Shown here: positions 51,668-55,890 of the stretch, piece by piece
Position numbering within the stretch: position 1 is the stretch's first letter
Layout: each line of letters starts with the position of its first letter
Source: Chrysomallon squamiferum
Lineage: Eukaryota > Mollusca > Gastropoda > Neomphalida > Peltospiridae
Assembly: GCA_012295275.1 (NCBI GenBank)
Contig: CM022679.1
Span: forward strand, 1,835,775 to 1,899,774
Reading direction: 5' to 3'
DNA length: 64,000 bases
The notes under the pieces: generated by a model
Database searches by the model: none
What the model was told of the DNA's origin: nothing
What the model saw: only the letters and a program-made list of their open reading frames with translations
Program-made: the position numbers and the translations under genes

Positions 51668-52802
51668 TATTATTTATCAGCCATGAAACTTAAATTAAAC
51701 TAGTTATACATTAACAAAAACCTCAAATTCTAAAAATTCTTTCATAATTGAGAAGGATAGAGCCTTCACTTTATAGTTAAAATTAATAATGGAGATTAAA
51801 AATAGACATATAAGACTTTAAAGTAAATAAATAAATTCGTGTTTTACGGCCATCCCATCTAATGTTGCTAAGAAAACCTTTCTTTGCGTAAAGGAAACGT
51901 CTCCCATATAAGGAGTGTTAATCACATCTGACAGTTCACGAGGCATTTTCAGTAGCAGGTGAATCTCAGAGATCTACGTTGCTATAGTAACGGGCAAATG
52001 GTGCTGTTACGTTCGAGGTGTTATCTGAACAGAACAGAGGTTCAGTGTATTAAATACTGTTGGCTCCGCGCATTGTAAAGTTTACTCTTAGATAATGTAT
52101 GACGATGTTCATGTTACTCTAATATTTAAATATTTTACTGAGGTTTGTGATTAGCTCAAAAAGAAAAAGAAATTGTTATACAAAGCAAAATTAAATATAA
52201 ATTAATAAATTAACAACAACAACAACCAAAAATTATGGCTTTAACCAAATTATTTCTTTACATTTTTTTAAATAGGATTTTTGTTTTATTTTTCTTCTTG
52301 TTGTTTTGTATTTTTTCCTTTAATATTATGCTGTTTATTGTTTTGTTTTTCAACTTTATTATTATTATTACTATTAGTTGTTGTTGCTGTTGTTGTGGTA
52401 CTAGTAGTAGCAGCAGCAGTTGTTGTTGTTGTTGTAGCAGTAGTGGTGTCTTTAATTAATTATTTACCTTGCAACATGTATTGGTAGGCGTTGTCAGAAA
52501 TGGAGAAAAGATGAGGTGGCATCTCCACCCTTCTCTTTCCTCGGTACTTTTCTACGATTGACGCTGTGTAAATCGGAAGACGTCTGTATGGGTTGATTGC
52601 CACACAAAACAGACCAGAGTAAGTCTAGAAATAAACCGAAAATTACGTCTTTCGCAAATGTAATGACGTAAAGAACAATAAAATTATGGAATTATTTAAC
52701 AGATAATATTATCACATAGTGTGGTAAAAATTACTACTAATTAACAGTTAAGCATGTAATGTGCTAATATACTGATAACTATTTGTGAATAAATATTACG
52801 TT

Positions 52803-52842
<40 letters not shown>

Positions 52843-55139
52843 TAATTATTTTGGAAATTGAAATACACAACATTGCTTTATCATATTATTCACAATACAT
52901 TTTAATAATGTAAAATAAAGAAAGGAAAAATATTTTATTTGTAAAAGTATTTCTATTATTATAGAGAAACATATTTGAACACTAATAAAAGATAAGGTCA
53001 CAACGACTTTCAGCTGATCGTGTGCCAAACTTGAAGAGTGAAAATGCGAAGAATGTCTAAATTTGAACACAGATTCACGTCACAGCAGACGGTGTTACGT
53101 TACTGTTTACTCTCGGGAGAAATTGGTAATTTACTGCTCTCAGAATGAGATAAGCATTACAAAGGCAACACCCTTCGCTCGATACACCCGTTATGTTTCT
53201 TTCCCGTTCCAGCCAGTATATTATAAGTGATGTATTACTGTTATGACCTGTCTATCGTAAAGTGCTTGTAAAATATCCAAACTGGTGACAGCGGGTTTCC
53301 ACGCTTATAGAATCAATATCAGACAATTAACACATAATAATTGTTAACATTAAAAATTCGTAGTGCTGAATTTAAACAAGGATTTATTCATCAAAAACAG
53401 TGTAGAGTTCCTGTAGAGGGGGAAAAAATGACTATTAAGTCAACTTAAAGGATCTTTATCTAAATGAAGTCAAAATTATTGGCATGTAGTAATAACTGAT
53501 GAACAGACCTAATACAGGTCCCTTTCAGAAATTCTGCGAACAAGAATCAAAGGCAATTTTTGTCAATTCCTCCTTTTATTTGAAAGTTAATAAGTATTCA
53601 GTACATAATCCGTGTTGTTTTTCGCTAGCCCAATTTACTTTTATTTTTTTCTTTCCTTTTGCCATGTGTTGAACTGTGATGTAATATAAAAACACTGAGG
53701 TGTATTTAAACATCCATCATTATATTTCTTCTTTCCTGTTTTCAGAATTTATAAACGATAAAAATAATAATAATAATAATAAATAAAAATGCTGTTCCAC
53801 TTTGTAATATATTTGGTCAGAATTTAATGCCGTATTGATGTGATAAATCTTAGTGAGCAGAAGATAGGAAGAAACGTTTCACTATTTTAAGGAAAGTTCT
53901 AAGCGATTTTACATAGGAGTGACTGGCATTTTGTACACAGAGAGCCCATTTGTTTGAAAGAAATCGCTTCTGAGTCACTGGTATAATTATAGAGTAGTAG
54001 CAAATTTTAGGATATACACGCGATAAAAAGAAAACCGTCATTTGCACATATTTACACACTCTCATGGAGAGTCTTGCATATTTCACTAGACACGAATTTG
54101 TGTTTTCAGAAATAACACATTTCAGTTGTAAATAAGATTACTTACATAAATAATCCCAACTTCGTATCTGGATTTCAAGTTGTACAAGATGGAAGCCTCG
54201 TTCAAGTAGGTCAAGTTGGCCATGTCCTCAATTTTGTCGAATTTTGGTGGATTCATCTGATCCACGTTATCCTTCTTAATCGTTAGTGTCTGAAAAAGCA
54301 CGAATTAATAATAATAAGAAGGACCACAGAAGTAGTGTTTTGAGTGTAGTTGTAGGTAGTTAGTTGTAACAGAAGTAGCTGTAGTAGTAGAAGTAGCGGT
54401 AGTAATATTAAACGTTATTAAAGTAGTAATGGTAATGCCTATAGTAGCAGTTATTAGTAGTAGTATTAGTGGCATTAGTAATAAGGTTGTGTGGTATTCA
54501 TAGTAATAATAATTACATCATTAGAAGTTGTAGTACATAGTGTTTCTATAATACATTTTAAAACGTATATGTTTTTCATGACGACAGTCAAGAATTATCT
54601 GTTAATAACTAATGAAATAATCGAACTCAAAATTCTATTCTGAAGAATATTTAATTATTAGTTCATTATAAAGTACGTGTATTCAGAATTGGAAATGAGT
54701 ATCAAGTAAATGGTGGGACAGTATACTGAACAATGTGTGTATATCTATGTGTTTGTGTTTGTGTGTGTGTTTCTGTGTCTGTGTGTGTGTGTGTGTGTGT
54801 GTGTAAATATATGCGTGTGTATATATTTATATTTGCCTTTATTATAGATAGTATTTAGTATTTACTTTTATTTCTTTCTTTTTTAAAATTTTCATAATTT
54901 ATTATTTTAATTTTTTTACTTATACTGAAAATAAATAAAAATCTTACATCTCCTTTTGATGTTTTCACTGTCACTTCTTCACCTTTCGTGCTGATGATTT
55001 CAGCCGCCACGAAGCCATCTTTTTCGTCTGGAACCCAACAGGCTTTTTTGCTGTCAAAAGACTGGGTCTGTTCCTTCATCATCTTCTTCCTGTCCACAGC
55101 CAGGTACTGAAAATCGGGGTCGTTCGGGTCGTAAGACAT
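13993..55139 (-). CDS. Muscle (class II) myosin heavy chain, complete multi-isoform gene
   Basis: Actin-activated ATPase heavy chain of thick filaments. Coding exons, 5' to 3': 54948-55139, 54146-54289, 52468-52624, 50977-51004, 50277-50388, one of 48815-48925 / 48243-48335 / 46039-46134, 45107-45170, 44550-44648, 43983-44086, 43357-43495, 42502-42770, 41982-42152, 41103-41282, 40354-40474, 39778-39848, 38020-38107, 37481-37598, 36729-36986, 35339-36160, 34964-35054, 27415-27471, 24351-24604, 23142-23220, 21357-21602, 20743-20939, 20443-20575, 19421-19878, 18703-19156, 18129-18368, 17643-17843, 17119-17277, then 16916-16974 or 16177-16212 or 13993-14097. Every junction keeps frame: 1967 residues (7b + 34), the usual class II size. 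Visible: P-loop GESGAGKT 175-182, switch I NNNSSRF 236-242, switch II DIAGFE 459-464, the two reactive-thiol-helix cysteines C691 and C701, two IQ helices, head-rod proline P833, then heptad coiled coil. Only one MHC gene is seen, as in scallops. Confidence 0.97.
14098..16176 (-). other. Intron between MHC exons 33b and 34
   Basis: AT-rich 2.1 kb with a SINE fragment at about 15690-15785. No further tail exon could be supported. Confidence 0.75.
15690..15785 (-). mobile_element. SINE fragment (molluscan tRNA-related SINE, central domain)
   Basis: The plus strand reads ggactcgatttattattagcagcaagaaatc then ttaatgcatatccc... in outline; key matches are attagcagcaag and atgca-atccc. On the minus strand this is tttcttgctgctaat. 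It matches my recollection of a widespread molluscan SINE core. Confidence 0.55.
16177..16212 (-). CDS. MHC alternative tail microexon 33b
   Basis: 36 nt between acceptor ctattttag and a perfect donor gtaagt: [10 protein letters not shown] followed by two stop codons (TGA TGA). Phase 0 matches exon 32. Similar in outline to 33a (Pro start, Arg pairs, Ser near the end), so probably a diverged duplicate. Expression is unproven. Confidence 0.6.
16916..16974 (-). CDS. MHC alternative tail exon 33a
   Basis: Acceptor atttgcag, donor gtaaca; 59 nt reading [18 protein letters not shown] then TAA (16918-16920). Gives a 1951-residue isoform with 7b. Basic, Ser/Arg-rich tail resembling a PMGRAR-type tailpiece I recall from scallop myosin. 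Confidence 0.85.
17119..17277 (-). CDS. MHC exon 32, end of coiled coil and common tailpiece
   Basis: 53 codons, residues 1881-1933: [20 protein letters not shown] to [13 protein letters not shown]. The coiled coil ends near RAKNR and a Ser-rich tail begins, a likely phosphorylation region. Donor gtaagt in phase 0 can join any of three 3' exons. Confidence 0.95.
17643..17843 (-). CDS. MHC exon 31, rod
   Basis: 67 codons, residues 1814-1880: [20 protein letters not shown] to [12 protein letters not shown]. Includes the filament-assembly region of the distal rod. Phase 0 both ends. Confidence 0.96.
18129..18368 (-). CDS. MHC exon 30, rod
   Basis: 80 codons, residues 1734-1813: [20 protein letters not shown] to [12 protein letters not shown]. 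Phase 0 both ends; the ALKGGKK block is typical. Confidence 0.96.
18369..18702 (-). other. MHC intron 29
   Basis: Ordinary AT-rich intron. Confidence 0.85.
18703..19156 (-). CDS. MHC exon 29, rod
   Basis: Residues 1582-1733: [20 protein letters not shown] to [14 protein letters not shown]. Acceptor aaatccag, donor gtcagt. Rich in heptads with alternating charge bands. Confidence 0.96.
19421..19878 (-). CDS. MHC exon 28, rod
   Basis: Residues 1430-1581: [20 protein letters not shown] to [16 protein letters not shown] plus a split Arg. Contains the [15 protein letters not shown] block. Acceptor attccag, donor gtaaga. Confidence 0.96.
19879..20442 (-). other. MHC intron 27
   Basis: AT-rich. 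Two related segments, around 19960-20150 and 20215-20400, share caaacttcactaa-like and tatgaaatatat pieces and look like an old duplication. Confidence 0.6.
20443..20575 (-). CDS. MHC exon 27, rod
   Basis: Residues 1385-1429: [20 protein letters not shown] to [10 protein letters not shown]. Acceptor gttacag, donor gtaaga. Confidence 0.95.
20743..20939 (-). CDS. MHC exon 26, rod
   Basis: Residues 1320-1384: [20 protein letters not shown] to SRAEELEES. Contains the [14 protein letters not shown] block. Donor gtgagt after two bases of Lys. Confidence 0.95.
21357..21602 (-). CDS. MHC exon 25, rod
   Basis: 82 codons, residues 1238-1319: [20 protein letters not shown] to [12 protein letters not shown]. 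Phase 0 both ends. Confidence 0.95.
21603..23141 (-). other. MHC intron 24 with CA-rich tract
   Basis: AT-rich intron with an interrupted CA/TACA microsatellite at about 22735-23030, which produces chance Thr/His or Cys/Val frames on the two strands. No coding sequence. Confidence 0.9.
23142..23220 (-). CDS. MHC exon 24, rod
   Basis: Residues 1211-1237: [20 protein letters not shown], then HISKNR. Acceptor atttgcag, donor gtgagt, ends in phase 0. Confidence 0.94.
23221..24350 (-). other. MHC intron 23
   Basis: AT-rich; nothing recognisable. Confidence 0.85.
24351..24604 (-). CDS. MHC exon 23, rod
   Basis: Residues 1127-1210: [20 protein letters not shown] to [14 protein letters not shown]. 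Contains the [17 protein letters not shown] block typical of the class II rod. Acceptor gctaacag, donor gtttgt. Its 5' 26 nt seeded the adjoining minisatellite. Confidence 0.95.
24577..25735 (-). repeat. Minisatellite grown from the MHC exon 23 acceptor
   Basis: About 20 units of 50-56 bp: taacttagttcagtcctctg, tttctctacctgttagtaaa, ttatttacttgtt. The left-most unit is the real exon 23 start. Read on the minus strand each unit holds an acceptor-like ctaacag or caaacag and then the exon's first ~26 nt (codons VEKQRTELS). Confidence 0.95.
25736..26395. repeat. Second minisatellite in MHC intron 22, unit about 27-30 bp
   Basis: Repeated ttttataaataatttagttt plus agttgtg units, more diverged than the adjoining exon 23 array and apparently sharing its ttagtt core. 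It lies upstream of that array in transcription. Confidence 0.8.
26396..27414 (-). other. MHC intron 22, non-repetitive part
   Basis: AT-rich with a TA run at about 27214-27238. A 54-bp motif, gaacccatttcaaaaagata with flanks, recurs at 26890-26925 and 26949-26985. No coding sequence. Confidence 0.75.
27415..27471 (-). CDS. MHC exon 22, first exon shared with catchin
   Basis: 19 codons, residues 1108-1126: [19 protein letters not shown]. Acceptor cattgcag, donor gtgagt, phase 0 both ends. It can be entered from exon 21 (myosin) or from the catchin exon, as both donors are phase 0. Confidence 0.95.
27472..28925 (-). other. MHC intron 21, part between catchin exon and exon 22
   Basis: AT-rich; serves as the intron joining the catchin exon to exon 22. 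No coding sequence seen. Confidence 0.8.
28926..29534 (-). CDS. Catchin/myorod-specific first exon, nested in MHC intron 21
   Basis: Catchin (myorod) is a molluscan thick-filament protein made from the MHC gene: a unique N-terminal domain joined to the C-terminal myosin rod, with no motor. This open frame of 203 codons starts [20 protein letters not shown] and is Pro-rich. It has five SEPKP-type repeats (about residues 62-96, partly 24-bp DNA repeats), a Ser/Lys tract [14 protein letters not shown] (114-127), a Tyr-rich piece ([13 protein letters not shown], 128-140), and ends [19 protein letters not shown] then LLE. Donor GAA|gtaacg at 28925 is phase 0, matching exon 22; read-through would stop two codons later. 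Joined to exons 22-34 it predicts about 1063 residues, near the known catchin size. The Ser-rich tract fits reported phosphorylation of this domain. No signal peptide or membrane segment. Confidence 0.85.
29235..29350 (-). repeat. 24-bp in-frame repeat in the catchin exon
   Basis: Units read on the plus strand as ggttcactggccggcttcgg plus tttc, three close copies and flanking partial ones, coding SEPKPKPA on the minus strand. Repeat number could vary between individuals without breaking frame. Confidence 0.85.
29689..29698 (-). promoter_or_regulatory. Catchin/myorod TATA box
   Basis: Palindromic GTTTATAAAC, reading TATAAA toward the catchin ATG. It predicts a start site near 29665 and an unspliced leader of about 130 nt to the ATG at 29532-29534. 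Surrounding DNA is less AT-rich than the rest of the intron. Confidence 0.6.
29700..34963 (-). other. MHC intron 21, part upstream of the catchin promoter
   Basis: 5.3 kb AT-rich DNA with poly-T (30353-30384) and a decayed minisatellite (33955-34410). It is the natural place for catchin regulatory elements, but I recognise no specific site. No coding exon seen. Confidence 0.7.
33955..34410. repeat. Diverged minisatellite, unit about 45-50 bp
   Basis: Loose repeats of ttccagtcttaaagaggg followed by attttcagtattct, about nine decayed units. Older than the other arrays in the window. Confidence 0.6.
34964..35054 (-). CDS. MHC exon 21, last rod exon not shared with catchin
   Basis: Residues 1077-1107: [20 protein letters not shown], then [10 protein letters not shown]. 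Acceptor attttaaag, donor gtacca, ends in phase 0. The next intron (27472-34963) holds the catchin unit. Confidence 0.94.
35339..36160 (-). CDS. MHC exon 20, second IQ motif and start of S2 rod
   Basis: Largest exon, 822 nt, residues 803-1076. [20 protein letters not shown] binds the regulatory light chain; head-rod proline P833 lies in [12 protein letters not shown]. The rest is heptad coiled coil ([20 protein letters not shown] and on). Acceptor tgacag, donor gtaaat. Confidence 0.97.
36729..36986 (-). CDS. MHC exon 19, converter and first IQ motif
   Basis: Residues 717-802: [20 protein letters not shown] to [19 protein letters not shown]. The first IQ helix (about 778-800) binds the essential light chain, which with the regulatory chain gives molluscan myosin its direct calcium control. 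Acceptor attacag, donor gtctgt. Confidence 0.96.
37481..37598 (-). CDS. MHC exon 18, reactive-thiol helices
   Basis: Residues 678-716: [20 protein letters not shown], then [20 protein letters not shown]691 and C701 match SH2 and SH1 of class II myosins, ten residues apart as usual. Start of converter. Confidence 0.97.
38020..38107 (-). CDS. MHC exon 17
   Basis: Residues 649-677: [20 protein letters not shown], then IIPNEFKTP. The [10 protein letters not shown] block is universal in class II motors. Acceptor attttag, donor gtaatt. Confidence 0.96.
38108..39777 (-). other. MHC intron 16
   Basis: 1.7 kb AT-rich intron; no coding sequence or recognisable repeat family seen. Confidence 0.8.
39778..39848 (-). 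CDS. MHC exon 16, loop 2
   Basis: Residues 625-648: [20 protein letters not shown], then HMHR. The basic KRRRKG stretch is the actin-binding part of surface loop 2. Acceptor actctgtag, donor gtacga. One copy only is seen; loop 2 is not duplicated here. Confidence 0.93.
40354..40474 (-). CDS. MHC exon 15
   Basis: Residues 585-624: [20 protein letters not shown], then [20 protein letters not shown]. Acceptor tttcag, donor gtcagt; runs up to loop 2. Confidence 0.96.
40475..41102 (-). other. MHC intron 14
   Basis: AT-rich, with poly-A (40870-40895) and GT (41041-41069) runs; no coding sequence. Confidence 0.85.
41103..41282 (-). CDS. MHC exon 14
   Basis: 60 codons, residues 525-584: [20 protein letters not shown] to [12 protein letters not shown]. 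Phase 0 both ends; donor gtttgt next to a GT microsatellite (41041-41069). Confidence 0.96.
41818..41920. repeat. CATA tetranucleotide microsatellite
   Basis: About 100 bp of catacata units, with tgta/cgta/tgca variants at its left edge, in the intron between MHC exons 13 and 14. Confidence 0.95.
41982..42152 (-). CDS. MHC exon 13, relay helix region
   Basis: 57 codons, residues 468-524: [20 protein letters not shown] to [11 protein letters not shown]. The [13 protein letters not shown] block is the relay helix. Phase 0 both ends. Confidence 0.96.
42502..42770 (-). CDS. MHC exon 12, switch II
   Basis: Residues 378-467, [20 protein letters not shown] to [20 protein letters not shown] (459-464) is switch [22 protein letters not shown] is a class II motor signature. 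Acceptor gttacag, donor gtaagc. Confidence 0.97.
43357..43495 (-). CDS. MHC exon 11
   Basis: Residues 332-377: [20 protein letters not shown], then [20 protein letters not shown] and EADGTS. Acceptor gttgtag, donor gtgaaa. Its acceptor and first ~35 nt are copied twice upstream in tandem. Confidence 0.95.
43461..43680 (-). repeat. Three-copy tandem repeat across the MHC exon 11 acceptor
   Basis: Units begin at 43461 (in the real exon), 43551 and about 43640, period 89-90 bp. Each has the exon 5' end, the AG and intron to cttgtatacttttat. The two extra copies share substitutions absent from the exon (agagg for aaagg, cacagga for caccggt), so the first duplicate diverged before it was copied again. 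The third copy is truncated after caacctatgt. Confidence 0.9.
43856..43926. repeat. TTTA and TTA microsatellite
   Basis: Adjacent ttta and tta runs in the intron between MHC exons 10 and 11. Confidence 0.9.
43983..44086 (-). CDS. MHC exon 10
   Basis: Residues 297-331: [20 protein letters not shown], then [15 protein letters not shown]. Acceptor gatacag, donor gtatgt; ends in phase 0. Confidence 0.94.
44550..44648 (-). CDS. MHC exon 9
   Basis: Residues 264-296: [20 protein letters not shown], then [13 protein letters not shown]. Contains LLEKSRV and the [10 protein letters not shown] block near the nucleotide pocket. Acceptor gttttcag, donor gtatca. Confidence 0.95.
45107..45170 (-). CDS. 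MHC exon 8, switch I continuation
   Basis: Residues 243-263: [20 protein letters not shown], then T and a split Tyr codon. Completes switch I. Acceptor gttctag, donor gtaagt. Confidence 0.95.
45171..46038 (-). other. Intron between MHC exons 7c and 8
   Basis: AT-rich; nothing recognisable. Confidence 0.85.
46039..46134 (-). CDS. MHC alternative exon 7c (loop 1 / switch I)
   Basis: 32 codons: [20 protein letters not shown], then [12 protein letters not shown]. Acceptor aacccag behind a pyrimidine-rich tract, donor gtaagt. Phase 0 both ends. Lies nearest to exon 8. Confidence 0.9.
46135..48242 (-). other. Intron between MHC exons 7b and 7c
   Basis: 2.1 kb AT-rich DNA with an AAT run at about 47688-47710. 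A less AT-rich patch at 46730-46860 has a short minus-strand open frame with a Gly-rich piece but no recognisable family. No fourth exon 7 copy seen. Confidence 0.7.
48243..48335 (-). CDS. MHC alternative exon 7b (loop 1 / switch I)
   Basis: 31 codons: [20 protein letters not shown], then [11 protein letters not shown]. Acceptor actcag, donor gtaagt. Shortest loop 1. More like 7c than 7a (shared Ile-Ile at residues 7-8 of the exon, where 7a has Ile-Val). Confidence 0.92.
48815..48925 (-). CDS. MHC alternative exon 7a (loop 1 / switch I)
   Basis: 37 codons: [20 protein letters not shown] to NNNSSRF. Acceptor tatcag, donor gtaagt, phase 0 both ends. Longest of three homologous exons: it adds DGKQEK to loop 1, giving five or six more residues than 7b or 7c. 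Since all three end in the same NNNSSRF, only one can be used per transcript. Confidence 0.92.
48926..50276 (-). other. Intron between MHC exons 6 and 7a
   Basis: AT-rich; two TA microsatellites (about 50070-50089 and 50134-50157). No coding sequence seen. Confidence 0.8.
50277..50388 (-). CDS. MHC exon 6, P-loop and start of loop 1
   Basis: Residues 174-211: [20 protein letters not shown], then [18 protein letters not shown]. The Walker A motif GESGAGKT binds the ATP phosphates. The Lys/Glu-rich end is the first half of surface loop 1, completed by the chosen exon 7. Confidence 0.96.
50977..51004 (-). CDS. MHC exon 5, 28-nt microexon
   Basis: Encodes DRENQSMLI plus two bases of Thr, just before the P-loop. 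Acceptor ctctttcag, donor gtgagt. Required for frame and for the standard motif order. Confidence 0.93.
51005..52467 (-). other. MHC intron 4
   Basis: AT-rich, AAT microsatellite at 51616-51665, and a plus-strand Cys/Ser/Val chance frame over TTG/TAG repeats near 52370-52450. Nothing else supported. Confidence 0.8.
52468..52624 (-). CDS. MHC exon 4
   Basis: Residues 113-164: [20 protein letters not shown] to [12 protein letters not shown]. Adenine-site region, with the conserved NPYRRLPIY block. Acceptor tttctag, donor gtaaat. Confidence 0.96.
52625..54145 (-). other. MHC intron 3
   Basis: AT-rich with a TA run (52808-52840). A short SINE-like piece (gtgacagcgggtttcc) lies at 53285-53300. 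No coding sequence seen. Confidence 0.75.
53283..53305 (+). mobile_element. Short SINE-like fragment
   Basis: The run gtgacagcgggtttcc resembles the gcgacagcgggtttcc segment of the same SINE core. Too short to be sure. Confidence 0.3.
54146..54289 (-). CDS. MHC exon 3
   Basis: Residues 65-112, [20 protein letters not shown] to [12 protein letters not shown]. Contains the [13 protein letters not shown] motif preceding the motor core. Phase 0 both ends. Confidence 0.95.
54290..54947 (-). other. MHC intron 2
   Basis: Contains degenerate TAG/GTA-rich repeats at 54350-54480 and a GT run at 54781-54804; no coding sequence. Confidence 0.85.
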
Positions 55140-55247
55140 CTTGAACGTTTATTTTTGGATCTGTCCCGTGGAGGGGTCAAATGTCACCGCGAACAAAGTG
55201 CACAAGAGAATCAGTCTAATGCAGGAGAGAACAACTCGGACGAAGAG
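54948..55247 (-). CDS. MHC exon 2 (leader, start codon, SH3-like domain)
   Basis: Strong acceptor tatatttttcag before 55247, then a 108-nt leader, ATG at 55137-55139, residues 1-64: [20 protein letters not shown] to TVKTSKGD. Donor gtaaga. The start is the first in-frame ATG and matches the usual myosin N-terminus. Confidence 0.93.
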
Positions 55248-55271
55248 CTGAAAAATATAAATTATTATTTT

Positions 55272-55278
<7 letters not shown>

Positions 55279-55347
<69 letters not shown>
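55279..55347. repeat. ATT and AGT trinucleotide microsatellites
   Basis: A TTA run passes directly into about 16 pure TAG units just upstream of MHC exon 2. Confidence 0.9.
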
Positions 55348-55557
55348 CTATTACTATTACTACAAGTTTTTCCCGACGAGCGCGGGTGTTGTCCTCACCA
55401 GACCGGTACTGTTCTTTCAAGCTGCGTGGCGTTCATTCACTCGCCGCATTGTTTACGTGTCGAGTCGCAACAGTTGTGTATCGTCAATTTTTTTTTTTTT
55501 TTTTTTATGGTTTTGGTTTTAATTTTTTAATGTTTATGCCTAATTATTTGCATATTT

Positions 55558-55650
55558 AGATACCTTGGTACCAGAAAACCGGGTAATCCAGAAATCCGGA
55601 ATGCCTCAGGCCACAATGAGTCCGGATAATTGGTCCGGTACCTGTACTAC
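55558..55650 (+). mobile_element. Possible end of a pogo/Tigger-type DNA transposon
   Basis: Shows ggtaccagaaaaccgggtaa, cagaaatccggaatgcc and gtccggataattggtccgg, ending ggtacctgtac. Repeated ccgg/aatccgg motifs and inverted ggtacc ends are typical of that group. No transposase frame is present. Confidence 0.35.
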
Positions 55651-55752
55651 TACTACTATCCTTTATTTATTGCTTCATACCATTAATTGTATCAATTATT
55701 CATGCACAATTTTTGTAATCCCTTAACATGCTTTTTTATCTATTTATCTGTC

Positions 55753-55890
55753 TACTGGTATATCTTCTAATAAACGAACGACTTGGTTTAACAAAAGCTG
55801 TCTACAGGAAGGCACAAATAAAAAGTTTCTTGCTGCTAATCGAAAAAACCCACTGATACAGTGATGGCGAATTTCCTCTCTTCTGAGTTT
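55753..55890 (+). mobile_element. SINE fragment, best copy in window
   Basis: Ordered matches to the SINE core: actggtatatc (55755), aaagctgt, cacaaataaaaag, tttcttgctgctaatcgaaa (55826-55846), then a gtgatggcgaatttcctctc segment. Diverged, no intact tRNA-like head seen. Lies in MHC intron 1. Confidence 0.6.
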
